Source: Rhodocyclaceae bacterium (GTDB lineage Bacteria > Pseudomonadota > Gammaproteobacteria > Burkholderiales > Rhodocyclaceae). From it: a DNA stretch of 64,000 nt. The position numbers were made by a program, and so were the translations under genes. The notes under the pieces are model-generated. The model ran no database searches. It was given only the letters and a program-made list of their open reading frames with translations, and was not told the DNA's origin. The stretch covers positions 186,001 to 250,000 of the forward strand of contig JAGTRP010000003.1 in assembly GCA_018261935.1 (NCBI GenBank), in the 5' to 3' direction. The stretch's first letter is position 1. Each line of letters opens with the position of its first letter. This document shows, piece by piece, positions 44,205 to 56,818 of this stretch.

Positions 44205-44417
44205 ATGGCGACTCACGTCAATACCAGGGTTCAAAAGCACCGGGCAGCCCTACGCAATGCGGGACTTCGCCCGGTGCAGCTTTGGGTGCCCGATACCCGC
44301 CGCCCCTCTTTCGCGGAAGAGTGCCATCGGCAATCCGCTTCCCTGCGGGATGATTCCCAGGAACGGGAACTTATTGACTGGATGGAATCGGCCCAGGATG
44401 TTGAGGGCTGGGAATGA
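44205..44417 (+). CDS. DUF3018 family (MazE-like) antitoxin
   Basis: A 70-residue protein of the DUF3018 antitoxin family. The start ATG at 44205 follows AAAGGAGG. The N-terminal THVNTRVQKHRAALRNAGL is basic and may bind DNA, followed by RPVQLWVPDTRRPSFAEECH. The acidic C-terminus (LIDWMESAQDVEGWE) would bind the toxin. It overlaps the toxin gene by 4 bases. GC is lower than in suhB and mutS on either side, which suggests acquisition. Confidence 0.88.
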   Translation: MATHVNTRVQKHRAALRNAGLRPVQLWVPDTRRPSFAEECHRQSASLRDDSQERELIDWMESAQDVEGWE

Positions 44418-44740
44418 AACGTGGCGACTTGGTGACGATTGCGTTGCAGGGCGACTTTGGAAAGCCTCGCCCTGCCCTGGTCATCCAGTCCGATTTTTTC
44501 GACGCCCACCCCTCCGTCACCGTCCTGCCGGTAACGAGTGACCTACGGGATACCCCACTGTTTCGCGTAACGGTTGAACCGACTGCAACCAATGCCCTGC
44601 GCAAACCTTCCCAAGTCATGGTCGACAAAGCCATGACGATAGCCCGCGAAAAGGTTGGCGACACCTTTGGCTGTCTTGGCTCGGATTCCATGCTGGAAAT
44701 CGAACGCTGCTTGGCGGTCTTCTTGGGCATCGCAAAATAA
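44414..44740 (+). CDS. MazF/PemK-type mRNA interferase toxin
   Basis: A 108-residue endoribonuclease of the MazF/PemK fold. Residues MKRGDLVTIALQGDFGKPRPALVIQ form the N-terminal beta strands with the conserved Arg-Pro, and TVLPVTSDLRD, then SQVMVDKAMTIAREKVGD, carry the catalytic-region residues. The final helix (MLEIERCLAVFLGI) is complete. It looks intact. It is 45 bases upstream of mutS; no terminator is obvious, so mutS has its own signals or shares this transcript. Confidence 0.92.
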   Translation: MKRGDLVTIALQGDFGKPRPALVIQSDFFDAHPSVTVLPVTSDLRDTPLFRVTVEPTATNALRKPSQVMVDKAMTIAREKVGDTFGCLGSDSMLEIERCLAVFLGIAK

Positions 44741-44785
44741 GTAGGCAAAAAGAGACGCCATTCCAATTTTTTACCTTAGATTCCG

Positions 44786-47365
44786 ATGGTTATAGAAGAA
44801 CAACAGCTGGCAAAGCATACGCCTGTCATGCGCCAGTATTTGGCGCTCAAAGCCCAGCATCCGCACACCCTGCTGTTCTACCGCATGGGTGATTTCTACG
44901 AAGTTTTTTTCGACGACGCCGAAAAAGCGGCGCGGCTGCTGGACATCACCCTGACCACCCGGGGCCAGTCCGCCGGCACCCCTATCAAAATGGCGGGGGT
45001 GCCCTTCCACGCCCTCGAGCAGTATCTCGCCCGCCTGGTGAAGCTGGGCGAATCGGTGGTGATCTGCGAGCAGGTGGGCGACCCGGCCACCAGCAAGGGG
45101 CCGGTGGAGCGGGCCGTTTCCCGCATCGTCACCCCGGGCACCCTGACCGACGCGGCGCTGCTCGACGACAAGCGCGACAACTGGCTCCTGGCGCTGGCCA
45201 CCAGCCGGCAGACTGCCGGCCTCGCCCGCCTGAATCTCGCCAGCGGCCAATTCATCCTGACCGAGGTAGCCCTGGAGCAATTGCCCGCCACCCTGGAGCG
45301 CATCCGCCCGGCGGAAGTGCTGTTGCCCGAATCCCTGGAGCCGGATTTCCCCCTGGAGTGCGCCCGCACCCGCCAGCCCGACTGGTATTTCGAATTCGAC
45401 AGCGCCCGGCGCCTCCTCTGCGAGCATTTCAAGATCGCCTCCCTGGCCGGCTTCGGGGCCGAGGGGCTGCGCCCGGCGGTGGCCGCCGCCGGCGCCCTCC
45501 TGCAGTACGCCCAGGCCACCCAGGCCCAGGCCCTGCCCCATGTCCAGTCCCTCACCGTGGAACTGGAAGGGGCCTATCTCGGCCTCGACACCGCCACCCG
45601 GCGCAACCTGGAACTGACCGAAACCCTGCGCGGCCAGCCGTCGCCCACCCTTTTTTCCCTCCTCGACCATTGCGTCACCAGCATGGGCTCGCGCCTGCTG
45701 CGCCACACCCTGCACCACCCCCTGCGGGAAAGGGCCATCCCGGCCGCCCGCCATGGTGCGGTGGAGGCCCTGCTGGAGGAGTACGGCCGGCTGGCGTGGC
45801 AGGCGAGGAACGACCTCAAGGGCTTCGCCGACGTCGAGCGCATCGCCGGCCGCGTCGCCCTCCGGAATGCCCGACCCAGGGACCTGGCCAGCCTGCGGGA
45901 CTCCCTGGGACGCCTCGAAGCCCTGCGGGCGCCCCTTTCCGAGACCCCATCGCCGCTGCTCGCCGAGATCCACGGCGATCTCGACACGCCGGCCGCCGCC
46001 CTTGATCTCCTGGTCCGCGCCATCGCACCGGAGCCCGGCGCCCAAATCCGGGACGGCGGCGTCATCGCCACCGGCTACGACGCCGACCTGGACGAACTGA
46101 AATCCCTGAACGAGAACTGCGGCGCCTTTCTGGTGGCCCTGGAAGCCCGGGAGCGTGACCGCACCGGCATCGCCAATCTCAAGGTCGAGTACAACAAGGT
46201 CCACGGCTTCTACATCGAGGTGACCCACGCCAACGCCGGCAAGGTGCCGGAGGACTACCGGCGGCGCCAGACCCTCAAGAACGCCGAGCGCTATATCACC
46301 CCCGAGCTGAAGGCCTTCGAGGACAAGGCCCTATCCGCCCAGGAGCGGGCCCTGGCCCGGGAAAAGGCGCTGTACGACGAAATCCTGAACGAATTGCTGC
46401 CGGCCGTGCCGACCCTGCACCGGGTTGCCCGGGCCGTGGCGCTCCTCGACGTGCTGGCCGGCTTTGCCGACACCGCCTTGAAGTACAACTGGTCCAAACC
46501 GGAATTTTCCGAGGAGATCGGCCTCCATGTCGAAGCCGGCCGCCACCCGGTGGTGGAGGCCGAGATGGCGGGTTCGGCGGACACCTTCATCGCCAACGAC
46601 GTGCGCCTGGCCGATAACCGCCGGCTGCTCCTCATCACCGGCCCCAACATGGGCGGCAAATCCACCTACATGCGGCAGACGGCCCTCATCGCCCTCCTCG
46701 CCCATGTCGGCAGCTACGTCCCGGCGGGCCGGGCCGTCCTTGGTCCCATGGACCGCATTTTCACCCGCATCGGCGCCTCCGACGATCTCGCCTCCGGCCG
46801 CTCCACATTCATGGTGGAAATGACCGAGGCCGCCGCCATACTGCACCACGCCACGGCCAACAGCCTGGTACTGATGGACGAGATCGGCCGCGGCACTTCC
46901 ACCTTCGACGGCATGGCCCTGGCTTTCGCCATCCTGCGCCATTTGGTGGAAAAGAACCGCAGCCTGACCCTCTTCGCCACCCATTATTTCGAACTGACCC
47001 GCCTCTCCCACGAATATCCGGAGTTGGCCAACGTCCATCTCGATGCGGTGGAGCATGGGGAACGGATTGTTTTCCTGCACGCCGTCGAGGAAGGCCCAGC
47101 CAACCAGAGCTACGGTATCCAGGTGGCGGCACTGGCCGGCATCCCGACACCGGTGGTGCGGGCGGCCCGCAAGCAGTTGCGGGAATTCGAGCAGCGGGCC
47201 GCCATCGATCCCCTGCAGCCGGATCTCTTCGCCAGCGCCGAACCCGAAGAACCGGACCCGGAGCCCCATCCGGCTCTGGAAAAGCTCGCCGTCCTTGATC
47301 CGGACAGCCTCACCCCCCGGGAAGCCCTGGACACTCTCTACGCCCTGAAGGGCCTGCTCCATTGA
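44786..47365 (+). CDS. mutS: DNA mismatch repair protein MutS
   Basis: An 859-residue mismatch sensor. The mismatch-recognition motif [15 protein letters not shown] lies near residue 32, with its Phe and Glu. The ATPase has Walker [21 protein letters not shown] near 615, signature [20 protein letters not shown] and Walker [21 protein letters not shown], followed by [11 protein letters not shown]. The C-terminal helix-turn-helix and tail are present, so it is full length (E. coli 853). The phosphoesterase gene starts one base after its stop. Confidence 0.98.
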   Translation: MVIEEQQLAKHTPVMRQYLALKAQHPHTLLFYRMGDFYEVFFDDAEKAARLLDITLTTRGQSAGTPIKMAGVPFHALEQYLARLVKLGESVVICEQVGDPATSKGPVERAVSRIVTPGTLTDAALLDDKRDNWLLALATSRQTAGLARLNLASGQFILTEVALEQLPATLERIRPAEVLLPESLEPDFPLECARTRQPDWYFEFDSARRLLCEHFKIASLAGFGAEGLRPAVAAAGALLQYAQATQAQALPHVQSLTVELEGAYLGLDTATRRNLELTETLRGQPSPTLFSLLDHCVTSMGSRLLRHTLHHPLRERAIPAARHGAVEALLEEYGRLAWQARNDLKGFADVERIAGRVALRNARPRDLASLRDSLGRLEALRAPLSETPSPLLAEIHGDLDTPAAALDLLVRAIAPEPGAQIRDGGVIATGYDADLDELKSLNENCGAFLVALEARERDRTGIANLKVEYNKVHGFYIEVTHANAGKVPEDYRRRQTLKNAERYITPELKAFEDKALSAQERALAREKALYDEILNELLPAVPTLHRVARAVALLDVLAGFADTALKYNWSKPEFSEEIGLHVEAGRHPVVEAEMAGSADTFIANDVRLADNRRLLLITGPNMGGKSTYMRQTALIALLAHVGSYVPAGRAVLGPMDRIFTRIGASDDLASGRSTFMVEMTEAAAILHHATANSLVLMDEIGRGTSTFDGMALAFAILRHLVEKNRSLTLFATHYFELTRLSHEYPELANVHLDAVEHGERIVFLHAVEEGPANQSYGIQVAALAGIPTPVVRAARKQLREFEQRAAIDPLQPDLFASAEPEEPDPEPHPALEKLAVLDPDSLTPREALDTLYALKGLLH

Positions 47366-47366
47366 A

Positions 47367-48290
47367 ATGAGGGCCTGGCTGGCGGCGCTTCTCTGGGTCT
47401 GGAGTGCCCTGGCCGGGGCCGAAACCTGGCGTTTCGCCCTGATCGGGGATGTGCCCTACTCGGAGCACGAGCGGCGGGAACTTCCGAAAATGCTGGAGGC
47501 CATCGCCGACGCCCAGGTGGACTTCGTTGCCCACGTGGGCGACATCAAGTCGAGCCGGGAGCGCTGCGACGACAGCCTGTTCGAGGAGCGCAAGGCCCTG
47601 TTCAACGCCTCCCGGGCGCCCTTCGTCCTCGTCGCGGGTGACAACGAATGGACCGATTGCCGGCGCACCAACGCCGGCTTCTACCGGCCCCTGGAGCGTC
47701 TCGCCAAGCTGCGCAGCCTGTTCTGGAGCAGTGACCGTTCCCTGGGTCAGCGCCAGATCGCCCTGGAACGGCAGCCCGGCCCCTATCCCGAGCAGGCCCG
47801 CTTCCGACTGGGGCCGGTACTCTTCGTCACCCTCAACGTCCCGGGTTCCGACAACAACTGGGGGATGGGCTCGGAGCCCCAGCCCGAGTTCCTGACCCGC
47901 AATCCGGCCGTCCTGGCCTGGGTCAGGGAGGGCTTTGCCCTGGCGCGCCGGGAAAATCTCGCCGGCATTGTCTTTCTGATGCAGGCCAACCCGGATTTCA
48001 AGCTATTCGCCCTGGGGCTTCCCCACCACGGCTTCCGCGACCTGCTGGAAACCCTGCGTAGCGAAACCCTGGATTTCCCCGGCCAGGTGCTGCTGGTCCA
48101 TGGCGATACCCATTACCACCGGATCGACCAGCCCCTGCTGGGCCCGAAGGGCGAGGCCATCACCCGGTTCACCCGGGTGGAGACCTATGGTTACCCCTTG
48201 ATGGGCTGGGTGAAGGGCTATATCGACACCGCTTCCCCCGCCCTCTTCCGCTTCGAGTCCCATTCCTGGGCCACCCGGGGCCTCTGGTAA
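47367..48290 (+). CDS. Secreted metallophosphoesterase-like protein
   Basis: A 307-residue protein with a signal peptide (AWLAALLWVWSALAGA). Calcineurin-type motifs are visible: FALIGDVPYSEHE, VDFVAHVGDIKSSRE, FVLVAGDNEWTDC and LLVHGDTHYHRID. The third motif has Asp-Asn-Glu where most relatives have Asn-His-Glu; the final His pair is conserved. It is presumably periplasmic; the substrate is unknown. It begins one base after mutS, an arrangement that implies co-transcription, though a repair function is not implied. Confidence 0.8.
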   Translation: MRAWLAALLWVWSALAGAETWRFALIGDVPYSEHERRELPKMLEAIADAQVDFVAHVGDIKSSRERCDDSLFEERKALFNASRAPFVLVAGDNEWTDCRRTNAGFYRPLERLAKLRSLFWSSDRSLGQRQIALERQPGPYPEQARFRLGPVLFVTLNVPGSDNNWGMGSEPQPEFLTRNPAVLAWVREGFALARRENLAGIVFLMQANPDFKLFALGLPHHGFRDLLETLRSETLDFPGQVLLVHGDTHYHRIDQPLLGPKGEAITRFTRVETYGYPLMGWVKGYIDTASPALFRFESHSWATRGLW

Positions 48291-48311
48291 GCGGGGCGGC
48301 GTCCGCCCCGC
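48291..48311. terminator. Hairpin between convergent genes
   Basis: GCGGGGCGG and CCGCCCCGC form a 9-base GC stem with a 3-base loop, between the phosphoesterase gene and slyD, which converge. There is no T-run on either side, so it is a weak or Rho-assisted terminator candidate. Confidence 0.5.
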
Positions 48312-48317
48312 CCGCGG

Positions 48318-48812
48318 TTACTCGCAGCCTTCCTCATCGTCTCCGTGCACGTGGCCGTGCTCGAGTTCCTCGCTGCTGGCCTGGCGGATGGCGGTAACGG
48401 TGCAGGTGAAGACCAGGGCCATGCCGGCCAGGGGGTGGTTGCCGTCCAGCACCACCTTGTCGCCGGCGATATCGGTGACCCGGTAGATGACGAAGTCCTC
48501 GTCATCGGCCCCTTCCGGCGCGCCTTCCAGCTGCATGCCGACCTGGAGTTCCTTGGGGAAGTCCTTGCGGGGTTCGATCTGGACCAGGTCGGCATCGTAC
48601 TCGCCGAAGGCCTCGTCCGGCTGCAGCTTGACCTGGATGGATTCGCCCACCTTCTTGCCCTGCAGGGCCTCTTCGATCTTGGGAAAGATGTCGTCGTAGC
48701 CGCCGTGCAGATAGACGAGGGGCTCCCGTCCTTCATCCACGACTTCGCCATCCGGGTCGGTGACGTGGTAATCGAGGGTGACGACGGTATTTTTGGCGAC
48801 CTGGGTATTCAT
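48318..48812 (-). CDS. slyD: SlyD-type FKBP peptidyl-prolyl isomerase
   Basis: A 164-residue SlyD-like isomerase and chaperone. The FKBP part has NTVVTLDYHVTDPDGEVVDE and PLVYLHGGYDDIFPKIEEAL, the insert-in-flap domain is AFGEYDADLVQIEPRKDFPK, and VVLDGNHPLAGMALVFTCTV closes the fold. The tail is short, with HGHVHGDDEEGCE as a possible metal site, far smaller than in E. coli SlyD. It overlaps bcp by 4 bases. Confidence 0.93.
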   Translation of the reverse strand: MNTQVAKNTVVTLDYHVTDPDGEVVDEGREPLVYLHGGYDDIFPKIEEALQGKKVGESIQVKLQPDEAFGEYDADLVQIEPRKDFPKELQVGMQLEGAPEGADDEDFVIYRVTDIAGDKVVLDGNHPLAGMALVFTCTVTAIRQASSEELEHGHVHGDDEEGCE

Positions 48813-49279
48813 GAATTCATTTCCTTGACGAGGCGCAGCACTTCCAGCGCGTGGCCCCGGTAATTGACGTTGTAGAGGGCATGCCGGATCACGCCATCCT
48901 TGTCGATGACGAAGGTGGAGCGGACGATGCCGTACTTCTTGTGGCCGTCAAGATCCTTGGGCTGCCAGACCCCGTACTGCCGGCAGACCATGCCTTCCTC
49001 ATCGGAGAGCAATTCCACTCCGATGCCTTCCTTGTCGCGGAATTCCGCGTGGCGCAGGCAATCGTCGCGGCTGACGCCGAAAAGCACGCAGTTCTGGCGG
49101 CCGAAATCGGCCTCGTGGTCCGAGAAGTCGGTTGCTTCGAGAGTGCAGCACGGCGTCCCAGCCTTCGGGTAGAAGAAGAGGACGACATGCTTTCCTTTGT
49201 AGTCCGCCAGATTCACCGTTTCCATATCAGCGTCCGGCAGGGAAAATACAGGGGCTTGTTCTCCGGCTTTGAGCAGCAT
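48809..49279 (-). CDS. bcp: Thiol peroxidase Bcp (peroxiredoxin Q)
   Basis: A 156-residue peroxiredoxin that reduces hydroperoxides. The active-site loop is FFYPKAGTPCCTLEATDFSD: the peroxidatic Cys is the second of a Cys-Cys pair where most members have Gly-Cys. A further cysteine in QNCVLFGVSRDDC lies in the region of the resolving Cys. The start ATG at 49279 is preceded by AGGAGG. It is upstream of slyD. Confidence 0.93.
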   Translation of the reverse strand: MLLKAGEQAPVFSLPDADMETVNLADYKGKHVVLFFYPKAGTPCCTLEATDFSDHEADFGRQNCVLFGVSRDDCLRHAEFRDKEGIGVELLSDEEGMVCRQYGVWQPKDLDGHKKYGIVRSTFVIDKDGVIRHALYNVNYRGHALEVLRLVKEMNS

Positions 49280-49352
49280 GAATCCTCCTTCTCGCCCTCT
49301 TTCGCAGTTGGGGTGCTTCGCGGACGATTCTAGCGGAGGCCATCGCCACTGA

Positions 49353-49640
49353 CTACTGCTTGCCGGTTATCTTCTCCGGAATCTGGACGAAGGTCTCATC
49401 CTGCTTGACCATGCCCAGTTCGAAACGGGCCCGCTCCTCGATGGCATCGTAGCCCTGCTTGAGATCGCGGACCTCGGCGTCGAGGCCCGCGTTGCGGATT
49501 TCCAGACTTCGGGTGGCTTCCTTCTGCTGCTGCAGGAGACGGCCGTACTCCCATACCTTCAGCCAGCCGCCCTTACCCAGCCACAGCGGGTATTGGAGCA
49601 GCCCGACCAGTACGACGAGCCCGACCGTCAGCCAGCGCAT
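49353..49640 (-). CDS. ftsB: Cell division protein FtsB
   Basis: A 95-residue divisome protein. One membrane helix at the N-terminus ([19 protein letters not shown]) is followed by a coiled coil ([19 protein letters not shown], then [19 protein letters not shown]) and the conserved [13 protein letters not shown]. FtsB joins FtsL and FtsQ. The start lies immediately after the eno stop codon, the standard eno-ftsB order. Confidence 0.95.
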   Translation of the reverse strand: MRWLTVGLVVLVGLLQYPLWLGKGGWLKVWEYGRLLQQQKEATRSLEIRNAGLDAEVRDLKQGYDAIEERARFELGMVKQDETFVQIPEKITGKQ

Positions 49641-50933
<1,293 letters not shown>

Positions 50934-50994
50934 TTATATCAACAGGTTGAAACAACTATAAAGCGAATACTGGTGCCGATTGGGGGCCGGTTCC

Positions 50995-53546
<2,552 letters not shown>

Positions 53547-53623
53547 TCAGGCCACTGACAAAGGCATTTCCGGTTTATTTTCAATCACCTCGGGCATTTC
53601 ACCAGCCATCGGACCGGCAACGA

Positions 53624-56600
53624 TCAGCAAAAATCCCGGCTGATGGTTTCCAGCCGCCCCAGCCAGGGGGTGAGGTCCACCAGGCGCTTGGCCACCAGGT
53701 TCACCACCGCCCCTTCCCTCTGCAGCTGCCCGAAGATGCCCAGCAGACGGGCCTGCAGCACCTCCCGCCGCTGGCGCTGGGCGAGATGGGCGTGGACCAC
53801 GGCATTGATGAAGCCGGTTTCGTCCTCCAGGGTCAGAAAGACGATGCCGCTGGCGGTTCCCGGCCGCTGGCGGCAGGTAACGATGCCGGCGGCGCGGATG
53901 AGGGCCCGGTCGCCGGCTCCCTTCAGGTCGGCGGCCGTCACGAAGCGCCGCTCCGCCAGCCGGGGGCGCAGCAGGGTCAGGGGATGGCGGCGCAGGGTCA
54001 GCCCCAGGCTGTGGTAATCGGCCACGAGGCTTTCCCCCTCCGCCGGCGCCGGCAAGGGCGCCGGGGCCTCGTCCCGGATCGGCACGCCATCGAAAAGGTC
54101 CCCCTGCACCACCGCCCCGCTCGCTTCCCAGGCCGCTTCCCAGGCCGCTTCCCAGGCCGCTTCCCAGGCCGCCTGCCGGCGGTGCCCGGCAAGGCCGGCC
54201 AAGGCATCGGCGGCGGCCAGGAGATCCAGGTCCCGCTGAAGCAGCCGGGCGCGGGCGGCCAGATCGGCTACGGTCGCAAAAGGCGCCGCCTGCCGGGCGG
54301 CGACGATCTGCTCCGCCGCCCCTTCACGAAAACCCCCGATTTCCCTGAAGCCCAGACGGACCGCCCCGCCGGGCGCCACTTCACAATCCCAGGCGCTGGC
54401 GTTGACCTCCGGCGGCAGCACCTCGACCCCGTGGCGGCGGGCATCCTGGACCAGCTGGGAAGCCGGGTAGAAGCCCATGGGCTGGCTGTTGAGGAGCCCG
54501 CACAGGAAGGCCGCCGGCTCATGGCGCTTGAGCCAGGCGGAGATATAGACCAGCTCGGCGAAGCTCGCCGCATGGGACTCGGGGAAGCCGTATTCGCCGA
54601 AGCCCTGGATCTGGGCGAAGATGCGCCGGGCGAAGCTCTCCGGCAGCCCCCGGGCCGCCATGCCGCCGATCAGTTTCTGCTCGAAGTGCTCCAGGCCGCC
54701 CTTGCGCTGCCAGGCAGCCATGGAGCGGCGCAGCTGGTCGGCTTCGCCGGGGGTGAAGCCGGCCGCCACCACGGCCAGCTGCATCACCTGCTCCTGGAAG
54801 ATGGGCACCCCGAAGGTCCGCGCCAGCACGGCATCCACCTCCGGGGAAATCCTTTCCGGCGGCTTCCCGCTGTGCCGGTTCTTCAGGTAGGGATGGACCA
54901 TCTCGCCCTGGATGGGCCCTGGCCGCACGATGGCCACCTCCACCACCAGGTCGTAGAAATTGCGGGGCTTCAGGCGCGGCAGCATGGCCATCTGGGCCCG
55001 GGATTCGATCTGGAAGACGCCGATGGTGTCGGCGGCGCAGATCATGTCGTACACCTTGGGGTCTTCCCGGGGAACGGCCTGCATGGGGAAAGGGCAGCCC
55101 CGGCGCCGGCTGATGATCTCCAGGGTGCGCCGGATGGCCGAAAGCATGCCGAGGGCCAGGATATCCACCTTGAGGAGCCCGACGGCGTCGAGGTCATCCT
55201 TGTCCCACTGGATGACGCTGCGTTCCGGCATGGCGGCATTCTCGATGGGCACCAGGCGGGAGAGCGCCCCCCGGGAGATGACGAAACCCCCGACGTGCTG
55301 GGTGAGGTGGCGGGGAAAGCCGCGCAGGGCTTCGGCCAGGATCAGCCACTTGGCGACCCGGGGGGAATCGGGGTCGAGCCCCTGCTCCTGAAAGCGCTGG
55401 GGCAACTGCTCCCGCTTGTCCCACCAGGCGAGGGACGAGGTCAGGGCGTCGATCTGGGCGACGCCGAAGCCCAGGGCCCGGCCGGCATCCCGCAGCGCCC
55501 CCTTGGTGCGGTAGGTGATGAGAGCCGCCGCCAGGGCCGCCCGCTCCCGGCCGTACTTCCTGTAGATGTACTGGATCACCTCCTCCCGCCGCTCGTGCTC
55601 GAAATCCACGTCGATGTCCGGCGGCTCGTTGCGCTCCCGGGAAATGAAGCGCTCGAAGAGCAGCGACGAGCGGGCCGGGTCCACCTCGGTGATGCCGAGG
55701 GCGTAGCACACCGCCGAGTTGGCCGCCGAGCCCCGGCCCTGGCAAAGGATGCCCTGGCTGCGGGCAAAGGCGACGATGTCGTAGACGGTGAGGAAATAGG
55801 GCTCGTAGCCAAGCTCGGCGATAAGGACAAGCTCATGCTCGATCTGCTGCCGCACCGGTTCCGGCGTGCCCCCGGGGTAGCGCCCCAGGAGCCCCCGCTC
55901 CACCTCGGCCCGCAGCCAGGAGGCCGGCGTCTCCCCGGCCGGCACGATCTCCTCCGGGTACTCGTAGCGCAGCTCGTCCAGGGAGAAGGTGCAGTGCCCG
56001 GCGATGGTGAGGCTTTCCTCCAGCAGGTCGGGGGGATAGAGGCGGGAGAGCCGCAGGCGGGAACGCAGATGCCGCTCGCCATTGGGAAAAAGGGCGAAAC
56101 CGGCCTCGAACACCGTGGTCTTGAGGCGCAGGGCGGTCAGCACGTCCTGGAGCGGCCGCCGGGCCCGGACATGCATATGCACGTCGCCGGCCGCCGCCAG
56201 GGGCAGGCCGCTCTGTGCCGCCAGCCGGCGCAGGTCGGCAAGGTAGCCGGCGTCGTCCGGTCCGCAGAGGAGTTCGGCGGCAATCCAGGCCCGGCCGGGA
56301 AAGCGCCCGGCCAGCCAGCGCCCGTCTTCGGGCTCGGGCTCCCGGCCCGGCACCCAGAGGACCAGGCAGTCCGGCACCGCGCCGCTGGGGGTGAAGCTTT
56401 CCAGGTCGCCCCGGGTGAGCACGTAGGTCCCCTTCGGAGCGCGCCGCCGGGCCAGGGTGATGAGGGCGGAAAGGTTGCCGTACCCGGCCCGGTTCCGGGC
56501 CAGGAAAACCAGCTTCAGGCCGTCGGCGAGGACGAATTCGGAGCCGATAAGGAGCTTGAGCCCGATTTCCTTGGCCGCCCGGTGGGCCCGCACCACCCCG

Positions 56601-56818
56601 GCCAGGGAGCACTCGTCGGTCAGGGCCAGGGCCTGGTAGCCCTGGGCCTTGGCCCGCTCCACCAGCTCTTCCGGATGGGAGGCACCCCGCAGGAAGCTGA
56701 AATTGGACAGGCAGTGGAGCTCGGCGTAGGCCGGCAGGGAAGAGGCGCCCCGGGCGCCGGGCGCCGCCCCACCGGACAGGGGCGAGCCCTCCCGGGGGCG
56801 ATCCGGCCCGGCACTCAT
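53624..56818 (-). CDS. dnaE2: Error-prone DNA polymerase DnaE2 (ImuC)
   Basis: A 1064-residue C-family polymerase of the SOS mutasome. The PHP domain begins YAELHCLSNFSFLRGASHPEEL. Palm-domain acidic residues are in NEPPDIDVDFEHERREEVI and AVGLLKVDILALGML. ILCQGRGSAANSAVCYALGI and FGEYGFPESHAASFAELVYI are typical. A (Ala-Ala-Trp-Glu)x4 repeat from a 12-base tandem repeat lies near residue 900 in the linker before the OB fold. The start at 56818 (MSAGPDRPRE) overlaps imuB by 4 bases. Confidence 0.95.
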   Translation of the reverse strand: MSAGPDRPREGSPLSGGAAPGARGASSLPAYAELHCLSNFSFLRGASHPEELVERAKAQGYQALALTDECSLAGVVRAHRAAKEIGLKLLIGSEFVLADGLKLVFLARNRAGYGNLSALITLARRRAPKGTYVLTRGDLESFTPSGAVPDCLVLWVPGREPEPEDGRWLAGRFPGRAWIAAELLCGPDDAGYLADLRRLAAQSGLPLAAAGDVHMHVRARRPLQDVLTALRLKTTVFEAGFALFPNGERHLRSRLRLSRLYPPDLLEESLTIAGHCTFSLDELRYEYPEEIVPAGETPASWLRAEVERGLLGRYPGGTPEPVRQQIEHELVLIAELGYEPYFLTVYDIVAFARSQGILCQGRGSAANSAVCYALGITEVDPARSSLLFERFISRERNEPPDIDVDFEHERREEVIQYIYRKYGRERAALAAALITYRTKGALRDAGRALGFGVAQIDALTSSLAWWDKREQLPQRFQEQGLDPDSPRVAKWLILAEALRGFPRHLTQHVGGFVISRGALSRLVPIENAAMPERSVIQWDKDDLDAVGLLKVDILALGMLSAIRRTLEIISRRRGCPFPMQAVPREDPKVYDMICAADTIGVFQIESRAQMAMLPRLKPRNFYDLVVEVAIVRPGPIQGEMVHPYLKNRHSGKPPERISPEVDAVLARTFGVPIFQEQVMQLAVVAAGFTPGEADQLRRSMAAWQRKGGLEHFEQKLIGGMAARGLPESFARRIFAQIQGFGEYGFPESHAASFAELVYISAWLKRHEPAAFLCGLLNSQPMGFYPASQLVQDARRHGVEVLPPEVNASAWDCEVAPGGAVRLGFREIGGFREGAAEQIVAARQAAPFATVADLAARARLLQRDLDLLAAADALAGLAGHRRQAAWEAAWEAAWEAAWEASGAVVQGDLFDGVPIRDEAPAPLPAPAEGESLVADYHSLGLTLRRHPLTLLRPRLAERRFVTAADLKGAGDRALIRAAGIVTCRQRPGTASGIVFLTLEDETGFINAVVHAHLAQRQRREVLQARLLGIFGQLQREGAVVNLVAKRLVDLTPWLGRLETISRDFC
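54123..54170. repeat. Four exact copies of a 12-base tandem repeat in dnaE2
   Basis: GCTTCCCAGGCC occurs four times in a row without change. It is in frame and encodes Ala-Ala-Trp-Glu units in a variable linker. Copy number can change by slippage without shifting the frame. Confidence 0.95.
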
